From a virus: 64,000 bases of DNA. Shown here one piece after another: positions 49,074-55,687 of this stretch; position 1 is the first letter of the stretch; each line of letters starts with the position of its first letter. The position numbers and the translations under genes are program-made. The notes beneath the pieces are model-generated. The model was not told the DNA's origin. It saw nothing but the letters and a program-made list of their open reading frames with translations, and made no database searches. The stretch lies in IMG/VR virus record IMGVR_UViG_3300042520_001980, positions 1 through 64,000 of that record; one strand, 5' to 3'.

Positions 49074-49498
49074 TACTCTGCCTCCTTCAGCTTCGCCTGC
49101 ACCTTGGCCCAGTAGGCCTTGGTGCTGCTCTTACGGTGACCCTTGGGGCCACCGTTATGGATACGGGCCATGTCCTCCCAGCTGGCTCCCTTGGGAGCAT
49201 AGCGGGCCATGTAGGCCTTGATGACCTCTCTCGCGTAGGCAGGATCCTTGACTGCCTGGTAGCCTCTGGCCTTGAGATCCTGGCGGTGTTCCACCGCGTC
49301 GAGCCAGTAGCTATGCCAGATCTGATAGGCTCCAAGGGCTTTGCCCTTGTCGCCAACCGCATTGTTGGGGTCCTTTTCGGACCCAGTCTCCACCTTCTGG
49401 ATGGCGTCCAGGAAGGTGTCCCAGGTCTGAGCCTGGGCGGTGGTGGGAACGGCGAGGTACAGCATCATCGCCACGATGATTCCAATAACAGGCTTCAT
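49073..49498 (-). CDS. Secreted endolysin (transglycosylase/lysozyme-like)
   Basis: 141 aa from MKPVIGIIV at 49498. A signal peptide ends at TAQA (about residue 22), so export by Sec is likely, as for signal-peptide or SAR endolysins. Glu in KVETGSE is the probable catalytic acid, followed by GKALGAYQI and a C-terminal WEDMARIHNGGPKGHRKSST, as in SLT/GH-type phage lysozymes that cleave the peptidoglycan glycan chain. It needs no holin to leave the cytoplasm, though a holin can time lysis. Confidence 0.75.
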   Translation of the reverse strand: MKPVIGIIVAMMLYLAVPTTAQAQTWDTFLDAIQKVETGSEKDPNNAVGDKGKALGAYQIWHSYWLDAVEHRQDLKARGYQAVKDPAYAREVIKAYMARYAPKGASWEDMARIHNGGPKGHRKSSTKAYWAKVQAKLKEAE

Positions 49499-49558
49499 TG
49501 CATTTGTTTCCTGTTGCTGATGAGAAGTCCTGTCGGAACGCCCGACAGGTAAAACCCG
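49499..49558 (-). other. Endolysin leader with hairpin (repeat of 49807-49866)
   Basis: Minus-strand order: GGGTTTT, ACCTGTCGGGC / CCGACAGG hairpin, then CAACAGGAAACAAATG before the start. The same order and bases recur upstream of the next gene, so the leaders are paralogous. Confidence 0.6.
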
Positions 49559-49560
49559 AA

Positions 49561-49806
49561 CTACTTCAAGTAGTCTGGGGAATATACGTACCATCCCGCG
49601 TCGGGGATCTGTTCATCCCCAGGCGGAAACACTTCCGCATAGAACTGCAGTTTGGGACTTTCTCCCAAAAGCGGGTATCCGTCTCTCACTCCTAATCGGG
49701 GAGAGAGATGCCGTACTCGCTGCAAATGCCTTTTCGCACCCCTTCCAGTGCGAAATAGCAAATTGATTCGTCCGTCGTCCTTGTCTTTGAATTGAACGCA
49801 ATACAT
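49561..49806 (-). CDS. Small hypothetical protein
   Basis: 81 aa (MYCVQFKDKDDGRINLLF...), with CAACAGGAAAC upstream, the same ribosome site region as the endolysin. Basic middle and Tyr/Pro-rich end (YAEVFPPG, GWYVYSPDYLK). Unknown function. Confidence 0.6.
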   Translation of the reverse strand: MYCVQFKDKDDGRINLLFRTGRGAKRHLQRVRHLSPRLGVRDGYPLLGESPKLQFYAEVFPPGDEQIPDAGWYVYSPDYLK

Positions 49807-49866
49807 GTTTTTTGTTTCCTGTTGCTGTTGAAAATCCTGTCGTAACGGTCGACAGGTAAAAACCCA
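49807..49866 (-). other. Paralogous leader hairpin
   Basis: CCTGTCGACCGTTACGACAGG forms a stem as in the endolysin leader, preceded by GGGTTTTT and followed by CAACAGGAAACAAA. Could be a terminator-antiterminator or an RNA-processing site. Confidence 0.55.
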
Positions 49867-50011
49867 AACTCCTTACCTCGCGGAGCCTGGGTCGAGGGGG
49901 AAAAGATGCGGTTTAATAAGCCTCCCGCTGGAGTTCAACACTCAACAGCGGGGGCCTTGGGGGTTCTGAAAAGACCCACAACCCCCACCGGGATTGCAGG
50001 CCGTAGATGTA

Positions 50012-50085
50012 TGGGCCGGGTGGGATTCGAACCCACGCCTTATCGATTATGAGTCGACGGCTCTAGACCGCTGAGCTACCAGCCC
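50012..50085 (-). tRNA. tRNA-Met (CAU)
   Basis: 74 nt: GGGCTGG/CCGGCCC acceptor (one G-U), D-arm AGCTCAGCGGTCTAGAGC, anticodon loop CTCATAA in GTCGA/TCGAT, T-loop TTCGAAT, discriminator A. It could be elongator Met or a lysidine-modified Ile2; I cannot separate these. It lies directly 3' of the giant structured RNA. Confidence 0.93.
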
Positions 50086-50094
50086 AAAGTTGAA

Positions 50095-50812
50095 GGTTGC
50101 TAGGCGCCGGCCGGACGCTTTGCTCAGATAGACCTTCCGCTACCCCACACTATCCCGCAGTGGAGCGTCGATTGTTTCCTATGCAATTGCTCCATGTGCC
50201 GGTATCGCTCCGGTCCGTTATATACATGGACTGCCGCAGGTAGAAGAGAGTCGGTGTTACCCGGCCCCACAGGGGCCCTTCTCCCAATGCCTAGTATACT
50301 TGGCATCGGTTTGCTTGCGACAGCTGCTGTGGTTTAGTGCCAAGATTCCAGATCTGACTTGGCGTTTGTAGAGGTGTACCTTAGATAATAAGGCTCTACA
50401 CTTTGTTGCGTTTCAAGGGGGATCAGCCAACCTTTGGTACCGAGGTGCAACTGGCTTCGGCAGACTTGACAGAGTGCGCAATCCGACGGGTTGCGCCAAC
50501 GTCTACTCAACCACATTAGCCTGTCTTCATGTGGTAGCCTGAGCAAGCTTCAACGGGCCTAAACCCTCCACTGGCTCAAGACGGTTAATTTACGATTCAG
50601 GTTCCGTAGTCCTGAATCCCGGAGATGTGTTCGTCTCCGACCCAGACTCCTATTAACCCGGAAGTCGCGAGTTGCCATTCTCGTATGGCTGCCACTCGAG
50701 CGGAGTGACGTGTACGGAGGAGCTCAGGTGCACCTAGCCCTCAAGTAATGCTCCTACTGAAGAAGCATAGCTTGAGGGCCAGGCCGTAGTCGTCCTACGG
50801 CCTGGTTCCTCT
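50095..50812 (-). ncRNA. Giant structured non-coding RNA (GOLLD/ROOL-like candidate)
   Basis: About 700 nt without a credible ORF. At least eleven perfect hairpins can be read: 50779-50805 (11 bp), 50738-50778, 50620-50639, 50594-50618 (8 bp), 50511-50534, 50476-50496, 50367-50400 with an inner stem at 50379-50393, 50339-50363, 50287-50306, 50263-50277 and 50192-50229 with an inner stem. This density is far above chance. It lies between a small gene and tRNA-Met; GOLLD and ROOL RNAs are large ornate RNAs of phages often found beside tRNAs. I did not compare it with their consensus, so membership is a hypothesis. Confidence 0.7.
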
Positions 50813-51154
50813 TCAGTTAGCAGAAACTGCAGCGGCAGCGGCATCCAGATCTCGGATGTCTCGCAGCCTAGTTTCCAGCATTTGCAGCGAGTACTGAATG
50901 TCTGAGCCTCGCGCTTCTCGCGCTTCTGGAGTCAGCTCCAGCCATTTCTTGACAGCTTCCTTGGAGCCGAATGCAGACATAGGCAGACAATACTGCACTA
51001 GGTCCACAATCTCTTCAAGGCATTGCCAGTTGTAGCTGTCCAGGCTGCGCTTGGCCTGGAATAGATCCCCTTCTAGTACAGCTCGAATGCCGGATCCGGG
51101 GGAAATACCGTTCTTGACATAACGCATCAGACCCTCAACTATCGCTACTCGCAT
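50813..51154 (-). CDS. Hypothetical protein upstream of the giant RNA
   Basis: 113 aa from ATG 51154 (AAGGAG eight bases upstream). Helical, with SYNWQCLEEIVDLVQYC and an Ala-rich end. Its stop abuts the first hairpin of the structured RNA, so both are on one transcript. Unknown. Confidence 0.6.
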   Translation of the reverse strand: MRVAIVEGLMRYVKNGISPGSGIRAVLEGDLFQAKRSLDSYNWQCLEEIVDLVQYCLPMSAFGSKEAVKKWLELTPEAREARGSDIQYSLQMLETRLRDIRDLDAAAAAVSAN

Positions 51155-51387
51155 GCATTTATCTCCTTTCAATGAAGATCGTAGGAGGTCCAAGCGTGTG
51201 CCTGGGCCTCGTGGCGAACCACATCGATGGGTTTCAACCTACGCAGATGCCTAATACCACCTGCAGTAAGCTCCGTTCTCGTAGGAGGCTACTCGGACCG
51301 TAGCTGGTCGTATGCTTCAACACCCACTATCGATTAGATAAAATGGGCTGTAAGCGGCCCTCTGAAAAGCTACTGAAGAGGACTATG
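51155..51387 (-). other. Long 5' leader, apparently structured
   Basis: About 230 nt between the promoter at 51388-51420 and the 113-aa gene. No ORF of note. Several local inverted repeats (GGTTTCAACC, palindromic ATCGAT twice, TAGGAGGCTACT region) suggest RNA structure; it might be the 5' domain of the giant RNA or a regulatory leader. Confidence 0.45.
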
Positions 51388-51420
51388 TCATGTTACCCCA
51401 TATATGCTGTATTTTTAGCG
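51388..51420 (-). promoter_or_regulatory. Phage promoter-family member upstream of the giant RNA
   Basis: Minus strand: GCTAAAAATA, 14 nt, then TAACATGA, with GGGG just before the second box. Same box spacing as the copies at 54-55 kb. It lies directly after a terminator and would drive the leader, the 113-aa gene and the structured RNA. Confidence 0.55.
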
Positions 51421-51435
51421 TATAAAATGAGGTAT

Positions 51436-51464
51436 AAAAAAGCCCTTCTTTTGATCGAAGGGCT
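51436..51464 (-). terminator. Rho-independent terminator
   Basis: AGCCCTTC-GATCAAAA-GAAGGGCT followed by TTTTTTA on the minus strand, 12 nt past the stop of the 64-aa gene. Confidence 0.9.
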
Positions 51465-51475
51465 AACTTGCAAGC

Positions 51476-51670
51476 CTAGTCATCGTCAGATTCGTCAAAC
51501 TCGTCCAGGTCAAGTTCTACAAATTGCTTAAAGCCGGGCTCTAATGTGCCGTTGGCCTTCAAGTTATTCGAGTATGCGAGTTGGGCTTTGACGTAGTCGT
51601 TGTTTTTAACGTAGGTAGATATGACAATATCTACATACGAAAAGCCAGTTTCTTTTTTTCGACGTCCCAT
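51476..51670 (-). CDS. Small acidic-tailed protein
   Basis: 64 aa with basic N-terminus (MGRRKKETG) and strongly acidic C-terminus (LDLDEFDESDDD). Unknown; last gene before a terminator. Confidence 0.6.
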   Translation of the reverse strand: MGRRKKETGFSYVDIVISTYVKNNDYVKAQLAYSNNLKANGTLEPGFKQFVELDLDEFDESDDD

Positions 51671-51736
51671 TAGGCAATACCTAACTTGAAAGCTCTGATG
51701 AACTCTTTATAAATCATGTTAACCTGCTTTATTTGT

Positions 51737-52417
51737 TTATTTAGCGCGAGTATTTCCGCCTAAATCCATGGTCTCTATGAACGGATCTCCATCGATGACC
51801 ACTCCGCAGCTCACAATTGGCTTCTTAAGGAACGCCGCACCGTACTGCATGCTCCAGTGGTTGCGATCCACGCCGCATCCAACGTTCATTCCCCATACCT
51901 TTGCCGTAGGTCCGGCCTGGTACCATATGCCGCAGGCGCTATGGTAGTGTCCGATGACCGTATTTTGCATGCGCATCTTGGCTGCATTGAATGCAGGATG
52001 CTGACCTCCGCATCCTTCTCCGTGGTAATAGTACACTCCATCCAACTCTACGTGCTCAACCCACTTCCAGTTGTCGGTGGCGTATAGTTCATTAAATCCC
52101 TTCAGATACATCTTGGGAATACCCATTTTGGCATTTAATCTCAAGACTCGCATGTCGTGATTTCCAACCGTAACCACGGCATCAGGGAATTCTTTGTACA
52201 ACTTTTGAATCTGATTGTATGCCTGAGTGTATTCGTCTCTTGCTCCCGGGCTATCCGGATGCTTGTCGTGAAAGCTGATGCAATGATGATCCACCACGTC
52301 TCCTACGTGTATGACCTTGTCGGTCTTCCACTTCTTGGCTACGTTCTTCAGGAACTGTATGTAGCCTTTATGCATCGCCGGAGCGTGCGTATCACCGATT
52401 ACCAGGACTCTGCTCAT
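51737..52417 (-). CDS. Calcineurin-like metallophosphoesterase
   Basis: 226 aa from MSRVLVIGDTH at 52417. All metal-ligand motifs are present in order: GDTH, GDVVDHH, GNHD and GHYH, so it should bind two metal ions and hydrolyse phosphoesters. Phage members act on nucleotides, DNA ends or RNA 2',3'-cyclic phosphates; the substrate here is unknown. An upstream in-frame ATG would add 17 unlikely residues. Confidence 0.85.
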   Translation of the reverse strand: MSRVLVIGDTHAPAMHKGYIQFLKNVAKKWKTDKVIHVGDVVDHHCISFHDKHPDSPGARDEYTQAYNQIQKLYKEFPDAVVTVGNHDMRVLRLNAKMGIPKMYLKGFNELYATDNWKWVEHVELDGVYYYHGEGCGGQHPAFNAAKMRMQNTVIGHYHSACGIWYQAGPTAKVWGMNVGCGVDRNHWSMQYGAAFLKKPIVSCGVVIDGDPFIETMDLGGNTRAK

Positions 52418-52499
52418 ATGTTCTCCTGTGGCTGCGGAGTGCAGCGCACGGAGCATAAGCATAGACATCGAGGCTTGTCAACTGTTGATACCTAAAAGA

Positions 52500-52523
52500 A
52501 AGCCAGGGTTTTACCCCTGACTC
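52500..52523 (-). terminator. Terminator after 52544-52810
   Basis: AGTCAGGGG-TAAA-ACCCTGGCT (near-perfect) followed by TTCTTTTAG on the minus strand. Confidence 0.7.
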
Positions 52524-52543
52524 TCTTAGGCACCGCCAACGGG

Positions 52544-52810
52544 TCAGTAGTTCCTGTACCCGTTGCCAGAACGTGCCGCCGTCAGTGCGCTCTGTCGCCG
52601 CTCCATTTCTTGGCGCTTGCGGACGATCTCCGCAACCATAGCCTGGAGCACCGTCTCGGTCTTCTTCAGCTCAGCGATCTGGGCCGCCAAGTGAAGTTCC
52701 TCCGAGATCATCGTGTTCTGGTACTGCGTAGCACCCGTGAGGGTGGCCAAGGCACCAGCGATGACGGACGCAGCTTCCGGCTGCACGATAACGATGTTGT
52801 TGTCAGACAT
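52544..52810 (-). CDS. Helical hypothetical protein
   Basis: 88 aa from MSDNNIVIVQP at 52810 (AGGAG upstream). Coiled coil over about residues 35-75, basic end. Unknown. Confidence 0.6.
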   Translation of the reverse strand: MSDNNIVIVQPEAASVIAGALATLTGATQYQNTMISEELHLAAQIAELKKTETVLQAMVAEIVRKRQEMERRQSALTAARSGNGYRNY

Positions 52811-52907
52811 GACAACTCCTTTCTGCCACTGAGTGGCAAAGCCAGCCAGGATGCAATTAAGCAAGCCTGGCAGCGAGATCTTTAAGTCTCAAAAGGAAAA
52901 ACGTCTT

Positions 52908-52928
52908 GAGCAGTTTTAGGACCTGCTC
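52908..52928 (-). terminator. Terminator-like hairpin after the P-loop kinase
   Basis: GAGCAGGTCCTAAAACTGCTC folds with a 6-bp stem; a near copy lies at 53376-53396. The U-run is displaced by a few bases. Confidence 0.5.
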
Positions 52929-52938
52929 AGGTCCAGGT

Positions 52939-53358
52939 TCACGGTCTTTTGCTGAGCTCCCAGTCCAGCCGTACGTCCGGCTGCATCGGCTCCCAGCGTT
53001 TCGCCATTCGCAGCATGGCCTCGTCGGGAACGCCGTGAATGTTCCCGAAGCTGTTCTCGCATGCGAGAATAAATACGCTATAGCCGAACTCCAGGGCGAG
53101 CTCCTGGTACGGCCGGAGTTCCCAGGCCTGGGTAAATGTATTGCTCACCCCGACCTTCTCTAGGCCAAACTCCAAGTCCTTTCGGACTTGGTCGAGGCAC
53201 CACGCATGTGCCTCCTTGAGCTTGGAGGGATCGAACCTATAGACCCCTCCCTCCATAAAGTATTGGTCCGCTTCATGGAAGTCATGCCCGCACAAACTGC
53301 GGGCAAGGGTGCTCTTGCCAGATCCGGGCAACCCTCGGATGATGTACAGTGTTTTCAT
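52939..53358 (-). CDS. P-loop kinase (polynucleotide-kinase-like)
   Basis: 139 aa. Walker A GLPGSGKST at residues 9-17; then HEADQYFMEGGVYRFDPSKL and AHAWCLDQV, the order seen in NEDD4-binding protein 2/PNK-type small kinases of phages. Likely ATP-dependent phosphorylation of a nucleic acid end or small substrate. With the nearby phosphoesterase it could form an end-repair pair, but the two are not adjacent. Confidence 0.7.
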   Translation of the reverse strand: MKTLYIIRGLPGSGKSTLARSLCGHDFHEADQYFMEGGVYRFDPSKLKEAHAWCLDQVRKDLEFGLEKVGVSNTFTQAWELRPYQELALEFGYSVFILACENSFGNIHGVPDEAMLRMAKRWEPMQPDVRLDWELSKRP

Positions 53359-53367
53359 GCGCCTCCT

Positions 53368-53396
53368 AAAAAAAAGAGCAGTTTTAGGACTTGCTC
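53368..53396 (-). terminator. Terminator after 53422-54084
   Basis: GAGCAAGTCCTAAAACTGCTC followed by eight U on the minus strand, just before the ribosome site of the kinase gene. Confidence 0.75.
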
Positions 53397-53421
53397 AGGT
53401 CCCCGGGAACCCCGGCTCGTA

Positions 53422-54084
53422 TTACGACTTCCACCACCACTTGACAGTGGTCCAGAACCCTGGGTTCTCCAGGGCCTCGACCGCCTGCTCATCCTTCAGT
53501 CGTTCCTGCTGGATGGTTTCAAGAACCACCTCGTTCCGAGGAGCCTGCTTCAGCAGCTGGCTGTACTCGGGGATGTGCAGGGCGTCCTGGTCAAGGACCT
53601 GCTTCGTGTGTGCTTCCTGGAGGCGTTCCACCACAGCCACCTTCACGGCAGCGACAGCGGGGTCTTCGGCCTCAGCCTTGGTCATGGCCTTGGCATAGGT
53701 GGCGCCGAAGCCGGAAGGACGCTCCACCTCGTTTCCGGCGTACACCGGAACGAGATCTGAGAATTCCTGTCCAGCCTTTTGGACGTAGGAGCGAGTATCG
53801 GGCTGGGCCACGACAGCCTGAGGCTGCTGTTGAATCAGCATGGCCTTCACCTCTTCAAACTTCGAGATGAGCGTTGCGGTAGCCATCTTCTGGCTGAGGC
53901 TGTCAGCCTCAGCGAGAGTCTTCTTGGCCTCTGCGATGTCCTTGTTGAGCTTTTCGACCAGCTCAGACTGAATCTGCTGTTCGGACTTCTGCTCAACCTG
54001 AGTTGCCGAGCAACTCTTGGTGAGGCCGAAGGTGCAGATGACAAGGGCGAGACCGACGACAACGATGTTCTTGATGTTACGCAT
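53422..54084 (-). CDS. Exported or membrane-anchored helical protein
   Basis: 220 aa from ATG 54084 (AGAGGAAAC upstream). N-terminal signal/anchor IVVVGLALVICTFGLTKSC with a cysteine that could be a poor lipobox. The rest is charged and helical with two coiled-coil stretches and ends in WTTVKWWWKS, an aromatic tail possibly touching a membrane. A promoter and leader shared with 54291-54782 precede it. Confidence 0.65.
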   Translation of the reverse strand: MRNIKNIVVVGLALVICTFGLTKSCSATQVEQKSEQQIQSELVEKLNKDIAEAKKTLAEADSLSQKMATATLISKFEEVKAMLIQQQPQAVVAQPDTRSYVQKAGQEFSDLVPVYAGNEVERPSGFGATYAKAMTKAEAEDPAVAAVKVAVVERLQEAHTKQVLDQDALHIPEYSQLLKQAPRNEVVLETIQQERLKDEQAVEALENPGFWTTVKWWWKS

Positions 54085-54151
54085 TTGTTTCCTCTTTCGT
54101 GGATCTATATTGTTAAGGTGGTCCAGCGACATTGCTGGAATACCTATAGAT
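54085..54151 (-). other. Conserved 5' leader, copy 1
   Basis: After the promoter comes TCTATAGGTATTCCA, a small hairpin, ACAATATAGATCC and GAAAGAGGAAACAAATG. The leader of 54291-54782 (54783-54848) has the same blocks in the same order. Confidence 0.65.
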
Positions 54152-54192
54152 CCTCTATATATGTATACCGCAATAGAGGCCTATTTTTAGGC
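54152..54192 (-). promoter_or_regulatory. Phage promoter-family member
   Basis: Minus strand: GCCTAAAAATA, GGCCT, CTATTGCGG, then TATACATA and TATAGAGG. Fits CTAAAAATA-N14-TATATATA. Upstream of 53422-54084. Confidence 0.65.
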
Positions 54193-54211
54193 ATATCTTC
54201 TATAGCTAAAG

Positions 54212-54241
54212 AAAACCCCTGCCGCCATACGACGGCAGGGG
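54212..54241 (-). terminator. Terminator after 54291-54782
   Basis: CCCCTGCCG-TCGTATGG-CGGCAGGGG followed by TTTTC on the minus strand. Confidence 0.8.
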
Positions 54242-54290
54242 GCCCTGGCACCCGGGCAGGGGTAACGCCTACCGGGTACCCGGTGAGGAA

Positions 54291-54782
54291 TTACTTCTTG
54301 CCTGCCTTTCGAGCAGGCTCTCCGGCGAGAACAGCGTCTCGCTCGTCCGCTGTCGCAACTTCGACACTGACATTCCCCTCGGTAATAACGTAGGGCTTCT
54401 GTGCCGGATCGGGCGTACGAACGTTGTCCTCCGCCTTGGTCTTCGCCTTGGTCTCCGCCTTGGTCTCCGCCTTGGCGATGTGTCCACGCTGGACGCCAGC
54501 GATCAGGCCGATCGCCACGAGGGCGCTAACGCCTGCCCCCAGAATGAACAGCACCTGGCTGTAGCTGATGCTATTCGCCTGCGCAGCATTGGCCTGCTGC
54601 GTCGCATGCGCAGCAGACTCGTCCAGGGCCCAGGAGATCGGATTCCACCACGTTTCGCCGGTCTCCGCAATCGCAGCAACCGGGGCCGGAGTGCCGATGA
54701 CGAACTGGCCGACGAGGGCCAGGCCGACGATCAGCATGAAAGGGACGACCACGTACATACCGACGTTCTTCAAAAGGTTCAT
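54291..54782 (-). CDS. Two-span membrane protein with KAETK repeats
   Basis: 163 aa. Membrane segments at about residues 9-30 and 75-98. A repeat (KAETKAETKAKTKAED) near 103-118 arises from tandem DNA repeats. Ribosome site AGAGGAAAC as in the neighbouring gene. Possibly virion membrane or envelope-spanning; unknown. Confidence 0.65.
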   Translation of the reverse strand: MNLLKNVGMYVVVPFMLIVGLALVGQFVIGTPAPVAAIAETGETWWNPISWALDESAAHATQQANAAQANSISYSQVLFILGAGVSALVAIGLIAGVQRGHIAKAETKAETKAKTKAEDNVRTPDPAQKPYVITEGNVSVEVATADERDAVLAGEPARKAGKK

Positions 54783-54848
54783 TTGTTTCCTCTTTCAGGG
54801 GTCTATATTGTTACGGCATTCCAACAACATAGTTGGAATACCTATAAA
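54783..54848 (-). other. Conserved 5' leader, copy 2
   Basis: TTTATAGGTATTCCA, a hairpin, ACAATATAGACCC and GAAAGAGGAAACAAATG; paralogous to 54085-54151. Confidence 0.65.
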
Positions 54849-54890
54849 CCCTCTATTTATATATACCCCAAAACAGGCCTACCTTTAGCC
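54849..54890 (-). promoter_or_regulatory. Phage promoter-family member
   Basis: Minus strand: GCTAAAGGTA, GGCCT, GTTTTGGGG, TATATATA, AATAGAGGG. Same spacing; drives 54291-54782. Confidence 0.65.
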
Positions 54891-54908
54891 CTATAAGGCC
54901 AATTGCAG

Positions 54909-54951
54909 CCTGCAAGTATATATAACGCAAAAAAGGGGTATTTTTAGGCCC
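54909..54951 (-). promoter_or_regulatory. Phage promoter-family member (tandem)
   Basis: Minus strand: CCTAAAAATA, CCCCT, TTTTTGCGT, TATATATA. About 60 bp upstream of the previous copy and oriented the same way, so 54291-54782 may have two promoters. Confidence 0.6.
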
Positions 54952-54973
54952 TATTTAGGGGATCTTTATTAGC

Positions 54974-55004
54974 TAAAAAAAGATTGGTTGTGTATAACCA
55001 ATCT
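54974..55004 (-). terminator. Strong terminator of the small RNA
   Basis: AGATTGGTT-ATACAC-AACCAATCT followed by TTTTTTTA on the minus strand; a textbook rho-independent terminator with no ORF upstream of it for 240 nt. Confidence 0.9.
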
Positions 55005-55205
55005 TCTTTTGGCTGTTTGCGGGTAGCCACCCTTACCCATTTCGGGATACCTGCCACGGGGTACCGTTCCCGTACCGGTGGGATTCCGGTGTTCCTTCAA
55101 AATTTTTGTCACCTACCCCATAGGCAGATCTAGGGTAGTAGGAAAGGGCCCAACGCATCAACAGGATGCATTTACCTTTCTGGGCTTGTTGAAGACCTAC
55201 AAGGC
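54975..55205 (-). ncRNA. Candidate small RNA with own promoter and terminator
   Basis: The interval begins just downstream of a promoter-family element (55204-55246) and ends in a strong terminator. It holds no ORF longer than about 13 codons (one, MHPVDALGPFLLP, has AAAGG upstream). Local hairpins GCATC/GATGC and CCGGTACGGGAACGG/GGTACC are visible. An independently transcribed phage sRNA of about 230 nt is the best reading; a leader peptide is an alternative. Confidence 0.6.
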
Positions 55206-55246
55206 CTCTAAGTATATATACCTCAAAACAGGCCTATTTTTAGCCC
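55204..55246 (-). promoter_or_regulatory. Phage promoter-family member for the small RNA
   Basis: Minus strand: GGGCTAAAAATA, GGCCT, GTTTTGAGG, TATATATA, CTTAGAGGC; the best match to the family. It starts 1 nt after the stop codon of 55247-55618. Confidence 0.7.
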
Positions 55247-55618
55247 TTAAACCCACTCTTTTAGGTACCTATCCGCAGGCTCCTCCAATAGGACCCATCC
55301 AGTCATGGGAACCTTTATGGACATGCCTTTAGGAGTAATTAACTGGCCTCTACTTAACCTCCATCCTCCAGGAATGCATGCATTTATGGCTATTGTCGTA
55401 GTGATAGTATTCCAGCCTGCATAGTTTATACGGAACTCCTGCTCTCCGTTCGGTTTACTTATTCTTGACACTATGTGGTTATCATGCAGCATCGCAGTAA
55501 TAATTGTATTTCCTGTAGTGGAGTCGGTATATACTTGTACTCCTCGATTATCTTTCTTTGAGCGATACTCGTCTCCGTTTATGAAGTGAGAACGAAGCTT
55601 TCGATTCCTGCAGTTCAT
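55247..55618 (-). CDS. Hypothetical protein
   Basis: 123 aa from MNCRNRKLRS at 55618. Beta-rich with TGNTIITAMLHDN and a GWRLSRGQLITPKG segment. No family recognised. Its stop abuts the small-RNA promoter. Confidence 0.6.
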   Translation of the reverse strand: MNCRNRKLRSHFINGDEYRSKKDNRGVQVYTDSTTGNTIITAMLHDNHIVSRISKPNGEQEFRINYAGWNTITTTIAINACIPGGWRLSRGQLITPKGMSIKVPMTGWVLLEEPADRYLKEWV

Positions 55619-55644
55619 GTTTATGTCCTCGTCTATTGACAAAC

Positions 55645-55668
55645 AACCCGGATTGCTCCGGGTTGAAG
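55645..55668 (-). terminator. Terminator-like hairpin after the portal gene
   Basis: AACCCGG-AGCAAT-CCGGGTT followed by GTTTGT on the minus strand, about 20 nt past the portal stop. Confidence 0.6.
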
Positions 55669-55687
55669 GTTCTTTTGATTGTATTGG

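Noticed and set aside
50124-50546. Short ORFs of 60-70 codons within the giant structured region
   Set aside because: They have no ribosome site, odd composition, and overlap many stable hairpins.
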